Assembly (NCBI GenBank): GCA_011191875.1
Contig: DUFC01000012.1
Coordinates: 1-34,189, forward strand
From: Dehalococcoidia bacterium
Lineage (GTDB): Bacteria; Chloroflexota; Dehalococcoidia; Dehalococcoidales; W498
Direction: 5' to 3'
DNA: 34,189 bases
The notes beneath the pieces are model-generated. The model saw only the letters and a program-made list of their open reading frames with translations. It searched no databases and had not been told where the DNA came from. Below, piece by piece: positions 1 to 9,787 of this stretch. Numbering within the stretch: position 1 is the stretch's first letter; each line of letters opens with the position of its first letter. A program made the position numbers and the translations under genes.

Positions 1-1
1 A

Positions 2-1810
2 TTTATGGCGCTTGACGAACAGACTCAGAGAAACCTGGAACTTTTCCGAACCAGTCATTCGGGAACGATTGGTGGCTCACTATTGTCGATTATTGACCTA
101 ACCAAGACAGCTATGGGGGGAAGGTTAGTAAAACGATGGCTAGGTCAGCCCCTTCTTGACATAACGGAATTGGTTAAAAGACAAGATGCTATCAGCTGGT
201 TTTATGATAATACGCTGGTTCGTAATCAGATTATCTCTTTGCTGGGTGAAGTGGCTGACCTTGAACGGCTGATAAATAGGGTAAAGAGTAGTATTGCTCT
301 ACCCAGTGAGCTAGTTACCTTACGCCGTAGCGTGGAGGTAATACCTGAGCTGAGGAAGATGCTTGGGGACGATAACTCAATAGTATGGCTCAGGGAAGAG
401 TTGAAGTCCTGCACGGATGTGGTTGATTTGATTGCTGAAGCTATAGCCGAGCAGGCATCTGGTTTTGATGAAGGCGGTGTCATCAAGCAGGGTTTTTCTG
501 AGGAACTGGATAGCCTTCGCCAGACATCTAAAAATGCCAAGCAATACCTGGCTAATCTGGAGAGCCAGGAACGAGAAAAAACCGGGATAAAATCGCTAAA
601 GGTAGGTTATAATAAGGTCTTCGGCTACTATATTGAGGTATCTAAATCAAATTTATCTCAAGTGCCTCAAGAATACATTAGAAAACAGACACTGGTCGGT
701 GGTGAGCGATTTTTTACTCCTGAGCTGAAAGAATACGAGTCGTTGATTTTAAATGCAAACGAAAGGCTCAGTGAGCTTGAGGCTGCTCTCTTTCGTCAGG
801 TATGTCATCAGATAGGAGCCGATAGCGAACGCATTTTAGATGTGTCTAATGCTATGGCTAATATAGATGTCTTCTCCAGCATGGCTGAGGTGGCGGTTCG
901 CTATAGCTATATCCGACCTGAGCTGAAAACAGATAATAAAGTGACCATTAACAAAGGACGGCATCCAGTAATAGAGAGAAGCTTGATTGATACTGGCTTT
1001 GTACACAATGATACATACTTATCCAATGATGATGCCCAGCTTATTGTTCTTACCGGTCCCAATATGTCAGGCAAGTCAACTTACTTAAGACAAGTAGCCT
1101 TAATTGTGCTTCTAGCTCAGATAGGCAGCTTTGTTCCCGCCGACTCAGCTACCATTGGCTTGGTTGACCGTATCTTTACCAGAGTTGGTGCCAGGGAGGA
1201 TTCAGCTGCCGGTCAATCTACATTTATGGTGGAGATGGTAGAGACAGCCAATATTCTAAATAACGCTACACCACGTTCGCTAATTATACTCGATGAGATT
1301 GGGAGAGGCACTAGCACCTATGATGGGCTGTCTATCGCCAGAGCCGTTGCCGAGTATATCCATAGTTATCCCGGACTGGGAGCTAAGACTCTGTTTGCTA
1401 CTCATTATCATGAGATGGTGGAGCTAGCTGGTTTTCTACCCCGGGTGAGAAACTACAATGTGGCTGTAACTGAAGAGGGTGGCGAAGTTACCTTTTTGTA
1501 CAAGATTATGCCCGGTGGAGTAGATAAGAGCTATGGAATCCATGTGGCTAAACTGGCTGGACTACCCAAATCAGTGGTGCATCGTGCCCAGGAGGTACTA
1601 GAGGAACTGGAGGAGGGTAGCCGAAAGGATTTGACTAGGCGCTCGCCCAAGGATCGCCGACCAAAAGAAGCAATACCACTACAGCTATCACTTTTAGGAA
1701 AAAAGTCACCGCTTATAGAGGAGTTTGAAAAACTGGATATAGACTCACTCACCCCACTAGAAGCAATCACCAAACTGTACGAACTGCAAAAGAAGGCAAT
1801 GGAGGGGTAA
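2..1810 (+). CDS. mutS: DNA mismatch repair protein MutS, C-terminal part (5' end outside the window)
   Basis: Reading frame is open to the window edge (..FMALDEQTQRNLELF). Walker A TGPNMSGKSTYLRQ, Walker B LIILDEIGRGTSTYDG, ATHYHEM and the C-terminal KLYELQKKAMEG tail are typical of MutS. Confidence 0.97.
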   Translation, partial: FMALDEQTQRNLELFRTSHSGTIGGSLLSIIDLTKTAMGGRLVKRWLGQPLLDITELVKRQDAISWFYDNTLVRNQIISLLGEVADLERLINRVKSSIALPSELVTLRRSVEVIPELRKMLGDDNSIVWLREELKSCTDVVDLIAEAIAEQASGFDEGGVIKQGFSEELDSLRQTSKNAKQYLANLESQEREKTGIKSLKVGYNKVFGYYIEVSKSNLSQVPQEYIRKQTLVGGERFFTPELKEYESLILNANERLSELEAALFRQVCHQIGADSERILDVSNAMANIDVFSSMAEVAVRYSYIRPELKTDNKVTINKGRHPVIERSLIDTGFVHNDTYLSNDDAQLIVLTGPNMSGKSTYLRQVALIVLLAQIGSFVPADSATIGLVDRIFTRVGAREDSAAGQSTFMVEMVETANILNNATPRSLIILDEIGRGTSTYDGLSIARAVAEYIHSYPGLGAKTLFATHYHEMVELAGFLPRVRNYNVAVTEEGGEVTFLYKIMPGGVDKSYGIHVAKLAGLPKSVVHRAQEVLEELEEGSRKDLTRRSPKDRRPKEAIPLQLSLLGKKSPLIEEFEKLDIDSLTPLEAITKLYELQKKAMEG

Positions 1811-1815
1811 TTAGG

Positions 1816-2580
1816 CTACTTGCTGTCACCAACTACATAATTTCTTAGTGTGCCTATCGTCTCTATTTTTATCTCCACTGTATCGCCAGGATACATTGGA
1901 CCAATACCGCTGGGTGTGCCGGTAGCGATAATATCACCCGGTAACAGGGTCATGACATGAGAGATAAAGTCTATCAGCTCTGGGACGGAGTAGATAAGGT
2001 CGCTAGTGTTACCTTTCTGTTTAAGCTCTCCACTTAAGTATGTTTCAACAACAAAATTTCCCGGGTCGAGTTCTGTCTCAATACACGGTCCCGCAGCAGC
2101 GAAAGTATTAAAACTCTTGGCTCTAGTCCACTGCTTATCGTGGTATTGTAGGTCGCGGGCAGTAACATCATTAAAGCAGGTATAGCCCAAGACATAGTCA
2201 AGTGCATCTTCTACTGATACCTTCCAAACTGGTTTCTTTATCACTACTCCTAGCTCGCCTTCATAGTCAACTTTATGTGAGGTCGAAGGATAAACAATAT
2301 TATCGCCTGGTCCTATTAATGCTGTTGATGGTTTGAGGAATATCAAGGGGGCGTTGGGGACGCGGGCATTAACTTCCTTAGCATGGCTATGGTAATTAAG
2401 CCCTATAGCCACTATCTTGGAGGGTGTGCATGGAGGTAAGAGTTTAACCTCGCTTAGTTGATAGTAACAATCAGAGGGTTTGATGCCACGGTAAGGCTTG
2501 TCTTCAATAGCCTGGATAGATTCGCCTTTTAGTATGCCATACCTGACCTTATTATCAATGGCAAAACGCACAATCTTCAT
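1816..2580 (-). CDS. Fumarylacetoacetate hydrolase (FAH) family protein
   Basis: Motifs KIVAIGLNYHSHAKE, DYEGELGVVI, GYTCFNDVTARDLQ, GDIIATGTPSGIGP are typical of the FAH/HpcE family. Confidence 0.93.
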   Translation of the reverse strand: MKIVRFAIDNKVRYGILKGESIQAIEDKPYRGIKPSDCYYQLSEVKLLPPCTPSKIVAIGLNYHSHAKEVNARVPNAPLIFLKPSTALIGPGDNIVYPSTSHKVDYEGELGVVIKKPVWKVSVEDALDYVLGYTCFNDVTARDLQYHDKQWTRAKSFNTFAAAGPCIETELDPGNFVVETYLSGELKQKGNTSDLIYSVPELIDFISHVMTLLPGDIIATGTPSGIGPMYPGDTVEIKIETIGTLRNYVVGDSK

Positions 2581-2642
2581 GGGTTAGAAGTTAGTTTACC
2601 TGTATCAGTCCTAGATTGCAAACTGGATGATGTAACCAGTTC

Positions 2643-2686
2643 ATCACCAAACTCTACGAACTCCAACAGAAGGCAAGAGAGGGGTA
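2643..2686 (+). pseudogene. Diverged duplicate of the mutS 3' end (14 codons plus stop)
   Basis: 39/44 nt identical to mutS 1766-1809. Translates as ITKLYELQQKAREG* against mutS ITKLYELQKKAMEG*, with the stop at the equivalent position. Confidence 0.75.
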
Positions 2687-2832
2687 GGAGGTACTGAACC
2701 TTAAGATTAAGCTATTTATTAATTTGCCCTAAAATAATTTCAAGATCCTTATCAAGACGCTCCACTAGTTGCAAAAACATATATTTAATACTTATGAGTT
2801 CCTTTGAAGGACTCGCAAAGATGAAAGGGAAT

Positions 2833-2933
2833 GTCATTGCGAATGAAAGCGTGGTCATTCGGGGCATTTCTGAGGATTGCTTCGTCGCTTCTCCTATGCT
2901 TTACTCAGAGCTTAGGCACACTTTAGAAATGAC
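2833..2933. repeat. MITE-like interspersed element with GTCATT...AATGAC ends
   Basis: Starts gtcattgcga, contains gaggattgcttcgtcgctt, ends aaatgac. Related to the gtcattgcgag...gaagcaatct segment at 19541-19601. Confidence 0.6.
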
Positions 2934-3092
2934 GAGAGGAGGGTAAAATCGAGATCCCCGAAAATCTTAATATTTGGGGTAAATTACGGTGGTTTCCAGG
3001 AAAATCAGACAATATTATGCGTGCTTTAGTTGGATAAGGTAGATAATCAATCAAATTGCCTTAGTTATGTTCAGTATGATATAGTTTTGGTG

Positions 3093-4310
3093 ATGGAAGC
3101 TAAAATTAAGTTTATTACCGGGGGCAGTATTACCTCCCCTCGAGGACTTCACGCTGGGGCTACATACGCTGGGATAAAGAAAGAAGCTGATAATGCCTTA
3201 GACCTCGGTATACTGTTTTCTGAGGCACCATGTAAGGCTGCAGCTCTGTTTACCACCAATAGGATTAAGGCAGCCCCGATAGTTCTGTGTCAGCAGCGGT
3301 TGCAGTCGGGGAGAGCGGCAGCCATAGTGGTAAATAGTGGCTGCGCTAATGCCTGTAATGGTGAGCAGGGTCTTAGCGATGCCATTGAGATGGCAGAGTT
3401 GGCAGCTTGGAATATAGGGCTATCACCCGAGGATGTTCTAGTAGCTAGCACCGGGATGATTGGTCAACCGTTACCGATGAATATGATAAGAGCTGGTATA
3501 GGACAAATTGTTCTTTCGCGAGAGGGCGGTAACGAACTGGCAAGGGCTATGATGACTACTGATACTATTCCCAAAAAAGCAGCAGTAGATGTAAGGATTG
3601 GTGACAGCGAATTTACCATTGGAGGTATAGCTAAGGGGTCGGGAATGATTCACCCTAATTTAGCTACTTTACTTTGCTTCTTAACTACCGATGCTACCAT
3701 AGATATAGATTTCCTAAGACTTGCACTACGAAAGGCAGCGGATGATTCCTTTAATATGGTATCAATTGATGGTGATACCAGCCCCAATGATATGGTGCTG
3801 ATAATGGCTAACGGACTGGCAGGGAATAGAGTGATTGAGCAAGATTCAGACCAAGCTAGTGCCTTTCAGGAAGCGCTTGACCAAGTTTGTATTTATCTGG
3901 CTAAATGCATTGCCAGTGATGGTGAGGGAGCTAGTAAGCTTATGGAAGTTACCGTTAAGGGGGCGCCTAGTGTGGCTGGGGCAAGACTGGCTGCTCGAGC
4001 AGTGGCAAGTTCACCACTGGTGAAGGCAGCAGTACACGGCGGTGACCCTAATTGGGGACGGATAATGGTAGCGGTAGGGCGAAGTGGGGTAGAAGTGATG
4101 GAATCAAAGATTGACCTTTATATAGGTAATATCAGCCTGGTTAAAGCTGGTCATCAATTACCCTTTGACAGGGAGAAGGTAGTAGCAGTATTTCGTAGTA
4201 GTGAGGTATCAATAACTTTGCAGCTTAATCTGGGCACAGCTACTGCCACCGCCTGGGGTTGTGACCTGTCTGAGGAATATGTAACTATTAACAGTCAATA
4301 CACGACTTAA
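3093..4310 (+). CDS. argJ: Glutamate N-acetyltransferase / amino-acid acetyltransferase ArgJ
   Basis: GGSITSPRGLHAGATYAGIK, VVNSGCANACNG, STGMIGQPLPM, KGSGMIHPNLATLLCFLTTDA (autocleavage site), HGGDPNWGRI. The ATG at 3093 is a more likely start than the TTG at 3030. Confidence 0.96.
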   Translation: MEAKIKFITGGSITSPRGLHAGATYAGIKKEADNALDLGILFSEAPCKAAALFTTNRIKAAPIVLCQQRLQSGRAAAIVVNSGCANACNGEQGLSDAIEMAELAAWNIGLSPEDVLVASTGMIGQPLPMNMIRAGIGQIVLSREGGNELARAMMTTDTIPKKAAVDVRIGDSEFTIGGIAKGSGMIHPNLATLLCFLTTDATIDIDFLRLALRKAADDSFNMVSIDGDTSPNDMVLIMANGLAGNRVIEQDSDQASAFQEALDQVCIYLAKCIASDGEGASKLMEVTVKGAPSVAGARLAARAVASSPLVKAAVHGGDPNWGRIMVAVGRSGVEVMESKIDLYIGNISLVKAGHQLPFDREKVVAVFRSSEVSITLQLNLGTATATAWGCDLSEEYVTINSQYTT

Positions 4311-4360
4311 TCTATAGCAGTTAAGAGAATTTTAAAGGAGCGTTCTTCTAAAAGGAATTC

Positions 4361-4400
4361 TCTTTCCCCTTTCCCTTAATAAGGGGAGGATAGGGGTAAT
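4361..4400. repeat. C-rich/G-rich imperfect palindrome, dispersed repeat family
   Basis: tctttcccctttcccttaataaggggaggatagggg; similar to copies at 19621, 23542 and 26217. Confidence 0.5.
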
Positions 4401-4438
4401 GAACAATCTTATTGTTATTGTGAGAGGTAGAGGTTAAA

Positions 4439-5236
4439 TTGGATAAAGTTATCGTGGTTAAACTTGGTGGTGCTATCTTTGGTAGCCATGACACTACTAT
4501 TGAGGATATAGTTGAGCTTCAGCAGCAGGGTCGACTACTGATTATAGTGCATGGCGGGGCTAAAGTAGTTACTGAGTGGCTTTCACGACAAGGGATTTCC
4601 ACCAGATTTGTTGATGGTGAGCGAGTAACCGATAAGACAATGCTGGAGATGGTAACCGCAGTACTAGGTGGCTTAGTCAATAAGGAAATTGTAGCTTCAA
4701 TCAATACCTTAGGTGGACGGGCAGTGGGTATTAGCGGCGTGGATGGAGGTCTTATTAAAGGTAGGATTAAGAGCGACCAGATGGGCTATATGGGAACCGT
4801 AGTGAAGGTAGACTCTGCTCTATTGGAGGCACTATTACAGTCAGGCTATATTCCGGTGGTGGCTCCGGTAAGCCTCTACTCATTTGATAGACCAGACAAA
4901 GCTCCACCGATTCTTAATATTAACGGTGACCCGGTGGCTGGTGAAATTGCTGCCGCTATTGGTGCCGAAAGGCTTATCTTTCTAACCGATGTGGTTGGTA
5001 TCTGTGACGCCTCAGGTAAATTGCTGCCTAAGCTATCGCCTAATGAACTTGAAGCCTTAGTGGCTTCGGGTGTGGTTTCAGGGGGTATGATTCCTAAGAT
5101 TAGAGCCTGCTTAAGGGCTTTATCTACCACTTCAACTACCCGCATCATAGATGGCACGCAGCCACATACCTTGCTTAGGGAGATTGAGGGAGGCAGTGGC
5201 GGCACGACAATACAGCGTTTATCAATGGTAGATTGA
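4439..5236 (+). CDS. argB: Acetylglutamate kinase
   Basis: VVKLGGAIFGS, IVHGGAKVV, ILNINGDPVAGEIAAAIGAERLIFLTDVVGI, GGMIPKI. TTG start. Confidence 0.96.
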   Translation: MDKVIVVKLGGAIFGSHDTTIEDIVELQQQGRLLIIVHGGAKVVTEWLSRQGISTRFVDGERVTDKTMLEMVTAVLGGLVNKEIVASINTLGGRAVGISGVDGGLIKGRIKSDQMGYMGTVVKVDSALLEALLQSGYIPVVAPVSLYSFDRPDKAPPILNINGDPVAGEIAAAIGAERLIFLTDVVGICDASGKLLPKLSPNELEALVASGVVSGGMIPKIRACLRALSTTSTTRIIDGTQPHTLLREIEGGSGGTTIQRLSMVD

Positions 5237-5277
5237 AGGGGCAAAGCCTCTTCTAATAAATAATCTCACAATAGGGT

Positions 5278-6471
5278 ATGAAAATGAGCTACTGGCAGGA
5301 GCTTGAGCATAAATACTATATGAGCACTGTAGAGCGCTTACCTATAACCCTGGTTAGGGGGCAGGGGGCGCGGGTATGGGATGAGGATGGACGGGAGTAT
5401 CTGGACTTTGTTGGTGGCTGGGCGGTTAATAGTTTGGGACACTGTCACCCGGTGGTTGTAGAAGCAGTAGTGGAGCAGGTACATACACTTATTCAGGCTT
5501 CAAATCAGTTCTATACTGTTCCTCAGGTTCGTTTGGCAGAGCTTTTGGTTCAAAATAGTTGTTTGGATAAGGTCTTTTTTTGTAATAGCGGGGCTGAGGC
5601 TAATGAAGGAGCGGTGAAGCTAGCCAGGCGATATGGGCAGCTCAATCTGAGTGGAGCCCATGAGATTATTACTACGATGGGTTCCTTTCACGGGCGCACC
5701 CTAAATATGGTGGCAGCTACCGGTCAGCCTAAATTCCAGCAGCCGTATATTCCCTTGCCGGGTGGATTTATCAATGTAGAGTATAACAGTATTGAAGCTA
5801 TAAAGGCAGCTACAACCAGTCTAACCTGCGCCGTGATGCTGGAACCGGTGCAGGGGGAGGGAGGAGTTAACCTGCCTGACAATAACTATTTAACCGCAGT
5901 GCGGGAGTGGTGTGACCGAAAGGGTATTCTACTTATTTTGGATGAAATTCAAACCGGTGTGGGGCGAACGGGGATACTTTTTGCTTACCAACAGCTTGGC
6001 ATTGAACCTGATGTTATGACACTGGCTAAGGGTTTAGCCAGCGGCATACCAATTGGGGCTATTTTAGCCAAGGATAGAGCCTCTGTCTTCAATCCCGGGG
6101 AGCATGGTTCTACCTTTGGTGGTAATCCTTTAGCCTGTGCTGCTGGTTATGCTACATTAAAATTTATTCTTGACAACGATGTTGCTGGGAATGCTAGCAG
6201 AATAGGGCGTTATCTTATTGACGGGCTGAAAGGCTTTAAGCAGAAGTTCCAGTTCATCACTGATGTTCGGGGATACGGGTTATTGGTAGCTCTGGAGTTT
6301 AGTAGCGATATTTCCCAGTCTTTAGTAATGGATTGCCTTGATAGAGGTTTATTGGTTAACCAATTGAAGCCCAATGCCTTGCGTTTTATGCCTCCCCTTA
6401 TCATTGGTAACGAGGAGGTTGATGAGGCGCTAAGCATTCTAGATAAGGCACTGTCTATTATTGTTAGCTAA
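5278..6471 (+). CDS. argD: Acetylornithine aminotransferase
   Basis: GRTLNMVAATGQPKFQ, LEPVQGEGGV, LLILDEIQTGVGRTG, LAKGLASGIPIGA (PLP Lys), HGSTFGGNPLACAA. Confidence 0.96.
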   Translation: MKMSYWQELEHKYYMSTVERLPITLVRGQGARVWDEDGREYLDFVGGWAVNSLGHCHPVVVEAVVEQVHTLIQASNQFYTVPQVRLAELLVQNSCLDKVFFCNSGAEANEGAVKLARRYGQLNLSGAHEIITTMGSFHGRTLNMVAATGQPKFQQPYIPLPGGFINVEYNSIEAIKAATTSLTCAVMLEPVQGEGGVNLPDNNYLTAVREWCDRKGILLILDEIQTGVGRTGILFAYQQLGIEPDVMTLAKGLASGIPIGAILAKDRASVFNPGEHGSTFGGNPLACAAGYATLKFILDNDVAGNASRIGRYLIDGLKGFKQKFQFITDVRGYGLLVALEFSSDISQSLVMDCLDRGLLVNQLKPNALRFMPPLIIGNEEVDEALSILDKALSIIVS

Positions 6472-6485
6472 AATGGAGGTGTATA

Positions 6486-7742
6486 GTGTCAGATAAGGTA
6501 GTATTAGCTTACAGTGGTGGATTGGATACATCAGTAGCTATCAGATGGCTGAAGGAAAAGTATAACCTGGATGTTATTGCCCTTACTATTGATGTGGGTA
6601 ATGAGCGTGACTTTTCTGCTATTCAGCAAAAGGCGCTTAAGGTTGGCGCTGTGAAGGCATTGGTAGCAGATGCTAAGGAGTTATTTGTAAACCATTTTAT
6701 TTTCCCGGCACTACAGGCAGACGCTATCTATGAGGGACAATACCCATTAGCTACCGCCCTGTCTCGTCCGTTAATGGCTAAGCTGCTAGCGGACACTGCG
6801 GTGGAGGAAGGGGCTTCAGCAGTGGCACATGGTTGCACCGGCAAGGGGAATGACCAAGTGAGGTTTGAGGTAAGTATTAGCGCACTGTCACCCACTCTCA
6901 AAATTATAGCACCGGCTCGAGAGTGGGGCATGACTCGTGAACAAACCATTGAGTATGCCCAGCGTTATGACATCACAGTACCAGCTACTACTTCAAGTCC
7001 GTATTCCATTGATGAGAACCTGTGGGGGAGGAGTATTGAGTGTGGAGTTCTTGAAGACCCGTGGGTTGAATCACCCGAAGAGGTATTTGCCTGGACAACG
7101 TCAGCTAGTGAAGCGCCCGATATACCAGAATATGTTGAGATTGGCTTTGACAAGGGAATCCCGGTTACCTTTAATGGGCATAAACTAGATGGTGTTAGCT
7201 TAATTCAACGACTGAATGAGCTAGCTGGCAGGCATGGGGTAGGCAGGATTGACCATTTGGAGAATAGGCTGGTGGGAATAAAGTCAAGAGAAATTTACGA
7301 AGCCCCGGCGGCAATAGTTCTACTCCAAGCACACCAGGCTCTAGAGGCAATGACCTTGTCTAAGGACCAACTACGGTTTAAACAGAAGGTAGCTCAGGAA
7401 TACGCCGACCTCATCTATAACGGTCTATGGTTTACCTCGCTCCATCAAGATTTAGCTGCCTATGTAAAGAGCTCACAGTGCTATATAACCGGAACAGTTA
7501 GACTGAAGCTATTTAAGGGAAGCTCAAGTGTTGTCGGGCGGAAGTCACCTAAATCACTATATAACTATGGTCTGGCTACCTACGATAAGGGAGACGAGTT
7601 TGACCAGAGTGCCTCCCCCGGCTTTATCCATATTTGGGGATTGCCAGTCAGAACCCAGGTACAAGTACAGCTATTAGGTAAAGCTGAGGGTCCACTAAGC
7701 ATTATGATACCAAAGAGAAAGAAACAAAGGCGGAAGGGTTAA
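6486..7742 (+). CDS. argG: Argininosuccinate synthase
   Basis: KVVLAYSGGLDTSVAIRWLK, AHGCTGKGNDQVRFE, ENLWGRSIECGVLEDP. Confidence 0.98.
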   Translation: MSDKVVLAYSGGLDTSVAIRWLKEKYNLDVIALTIDVGNERDFSAIQQKALKVGAVKALVADAKELFVNHFIFPALQADAIYEGQYPLATALSRPLMAKLLADTAVEEGASAVAHGCTGKGNDQVRFEVSISALSPTLKIIAPAREWGMTREQTIEYAQRYDITVPATTSSPYSIDENLWGRSIECGVLEDPWVESPEEVFAWTTSASEAPDIPEYVEIGFDKGIPVTFNGHKLDGVSLIQRLNELAGRHGVGRIDHLENRLVGIKSREIYEAPAAIVLLQAHQALEAMTLSKDQLRFKQKVAQEYADLIYNGLWFTSLHQDLAAYVKSSQCYITGTVRLKLFKGSSSVVGRKSPKSLYNYGLATYDKGDEFDQSASPGFIHIWGLPVRTQVQVQLLGKAEGPLSIMIPKRKKQRRKG

Positions 7743-7743
7743 A

Positions 7744-9129
7744 ATGAGCCATATTCGTGGTCGTTTTCACAAGAGTGTTGATAAAATGGTAACAGAATAT
7801 ACTGCCTCTATTCCATTTGATTGGCGTTTATATCGCTATGATATAGCCGGGTCAATTGCCCACGCCAGGATGCTGGCAAAGCAGGGTATTGTTTCACAGG
7901 AAGAAGCTGAAACTATTACTAACGGACTAGCGGTTATTAGACAGGAAATAGAGCAGGGTCAATTTCAGTTTAAAACTGAATTAGAAGACATCCATATGAA
8001 TATTGAAGCCCGGTTGCTGGAGAAGGTAGGTGAGGTAGGTGGCAAGCTCCATACGGCTCGTTCCAGAAATGACCAGGTGGCTCTGGATTTGCGCCTCTTT
8101 GCTAAGGAAGCAATCTCTGACACCTTGATAAAGCTGAGGGAATTTCAGCAGGCTTTAATTAGCCTGGCTGAAGCTAATAAAAGTGTGGTTATGCCGGGAT
8201 ATACCCATTTGCAACCAGCACAACCGGTGTTGCTGGCCCATCACATTTTAGCCTATTTTGAGATGTTTCAGAGGGATGTTGCCCGATTCAGCGACTGCTT
8301 CAAGAGAGCTGATGTCATGCCTTCAGGCAGCGGAGCTATAGCTGGTGTAGCCTACCATATTGACCGGGAATTCTTAGCTCATGAATTAAGTTTTAGCGAG
8401 ATAAGCCAAAATAGCATTGATGCTGTCTCTGACAGAGATTTTGTGGTGGAGTATGAAGCAGCCGCTAGCCTGTGTATGATGCACCTCTCCCGACTGGCTG
8501 AGGAAATTATCCTGTGGTCCTCAGCCGAGTTTGATTTTATTGAGATTGATGAGGCATATGCCACAGGCAGCAGCATTATGCCCCAGAAGAAGAATCCTGA
8601 TGTCGCCGAGCTGGTTCGTGGTAAGACAGGGCGGGTCTATGGCAAGCTTATGGCTCTGCTGACGACTATGAAAGGTCTACCCTTGTCCTATAATAGAGAT
8701 ATGCAGGAAGATAAGGAGGGTTTCTTTGATACCATAGACACATTGCTATCTACCCTAGAAGTGTTTGCTGGTATGGTTGAAACACTTAAAGTTAAAGCTG
8801 AAAATACAGGGCAGGCGGTTAAGCGAGGCTACATTCTAGCCACTGACCTGGCTGACTATTTAGTCAGAAAGGGAGAAGCATTCCGCACCGCTCATGATAT
8901 AGTAGCTAGGTTAGTGAGTTACGCTATGGAGAAGGTCAAATCATTTAGTGAGCTTAGCCTTACTGAGTATAAGGATTATTCTCCCTTATTTGAAGAGGAT
9001 GTTTACTCAATAACAATAGAATCATCTATTGCAGACAGGGATATCATTGGTGGCACCGCCCCGAGGCAGGTAGAGCAGGCGTTAGCCACTGCCAAGGAAA
9101 TAATCGGAGATTCTAAAAGTGGGAAGTAG
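7744..9129 (+). CDS. argH: Argininosuccinate lyase
   Basis: LHTARSRNDQVALDLRLF, GYTHLQPAQPVLLAHH, TGSSIMPQKKNPDVAELVRGKTGRVYG. Confidence 0.98.
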   Translation: MSHIRGRFHKSVDKMVTEYTASIPFDWRLYRYDIAGSIAHARMLAKQGIVSQEEAETITNGLAVIRQEIEQGQFQFKTELEDIHMNIEARLLEKVGEVGGKLHTARSRNDQVALDLRLFAKEAISDTLIKLREFQQALISLAEANKSVVMPGYTHLQPAQPVLLAHHILAYFEMFQRDVARFSDCFKRADVMPSGSGAIAGVAYHIDREFLAHELSFSEISQNSIDAVSDRDFVVEYEAAASLCMMHLSRLAEEIILWSSAEFDFIEIDEAYATGSSIMPQKKNPDVAELVRGKTGRVYGKLMALLTTMKGLPLSYNRDMQEDKEGFFDTIDTLLSTLEVFAGMVETLKVKAENTGQAVKRGYILATDLADYLVRKGEAFRTAHDIVARLVSYAMEKVKSFSELSLTEYKDYSPLFEEDVYSITIESSIADRDIIGGTAPRQVEQALATAKEIIGDSKSGK

Positions 9130-9787
9130 CTATAAGGTTAAGCTTGCCCCGTCAATTCTCTCCGCTGATTTCAGCTGTCTTGGTGAGCAGGTAGCTGAGA
9201 CAACTAAGGCTGGCGCTGACTACATTCACATAGATGTTATGGATGGGCGTTTTGTGCCTCAAATAACCATCGGTGCTCCGGTAGTAGCCGCTATTCGTCC
9301 TTGGACTAACTTGCCTCTGGATGTCCACCTTATGATTGAGGCGCCAGAATCTCAAATTAGTCAGTTTATTGATGCCGGAGCCGACATTATCACCGTTCAT
9401 ATAGAAGCCTGTCCTCATATTCACCGAGCGGTGCAGACAATTAGGGAAGCTAGAGTTAAGGCAGGAGTTGCCATCAACCCGGACACATCAATAGATACGG
9501 TTATGGATGTTCTTCCTTCCCTTGATTTAGTCCTGCTTTTAACGGTTAATCCTGGTTTTGGCGGGCAGACCTTTATTGAGGCTGTGCTGGATAAGGTAGC
9601 CCAATTGCGCGCTGAGTTAGATAGAAAGAATTTAAATACCGAGCTAGAAGTGGATGGTGGCATTAATGCTGAAGTTGCCCCCAGGGTAGTAAGAGCCGGA
9701 GCCAGGGTATTAGCAGCCGGATCAGCCGTGTTTAATTCAGAACAAACTATAAGCGAAGCCCTAGGAAAGATACGGGCTAGCTTGTAA
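9119..9787 (+). CDS. rpe: Ribulose-phosphate 3-epimerase
   Basis: LAPSILSADFSCLGEQV, HIDVMDGRFVPQITIG, VNPGFGGQTFI, ELEVDGGIN. GTG start overlaps the end of argH. Confidence 0.96.
   Translation: MGSSYKVKLAPSILSADFSCLGEQVAETTKAGADYIHIDVMDGRFVPQITIGAPVVAAIRPWTNLPLDVHLMIEAPESQISQFIDAGADIITVHIEACPHIHRAVQTIREARVKAGVAINPDTSIDTVMDVLPSLDLVLLLTVNPGFGGQTFIEAVLDKVAQLRAELDRKNLNTELEVDGGINAEVAPRVVRAGARVLAAGSAVFNSEQTISEALGKIRASL

Noticed and set aside
5-1810. Possible truncated mutS pseudogene
   Set aside because: The frame continues upstream to the window edge (FMALDE...), so it is cut by the window, not by a mutation.
3030-3092. N-terminal extension of ArgJ from the TTG at 3030
   Set aside because: MDKVDNQSNCLSYVQYDIVLV does not resemble the ArgJ N-terminus; the ATG at 3093 gives a normal start.
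4876-5244. 122-aa minus-strand ORF opposite argB
   Set aside because: Antisense to argB with composition typical of a mirrored coding frame.
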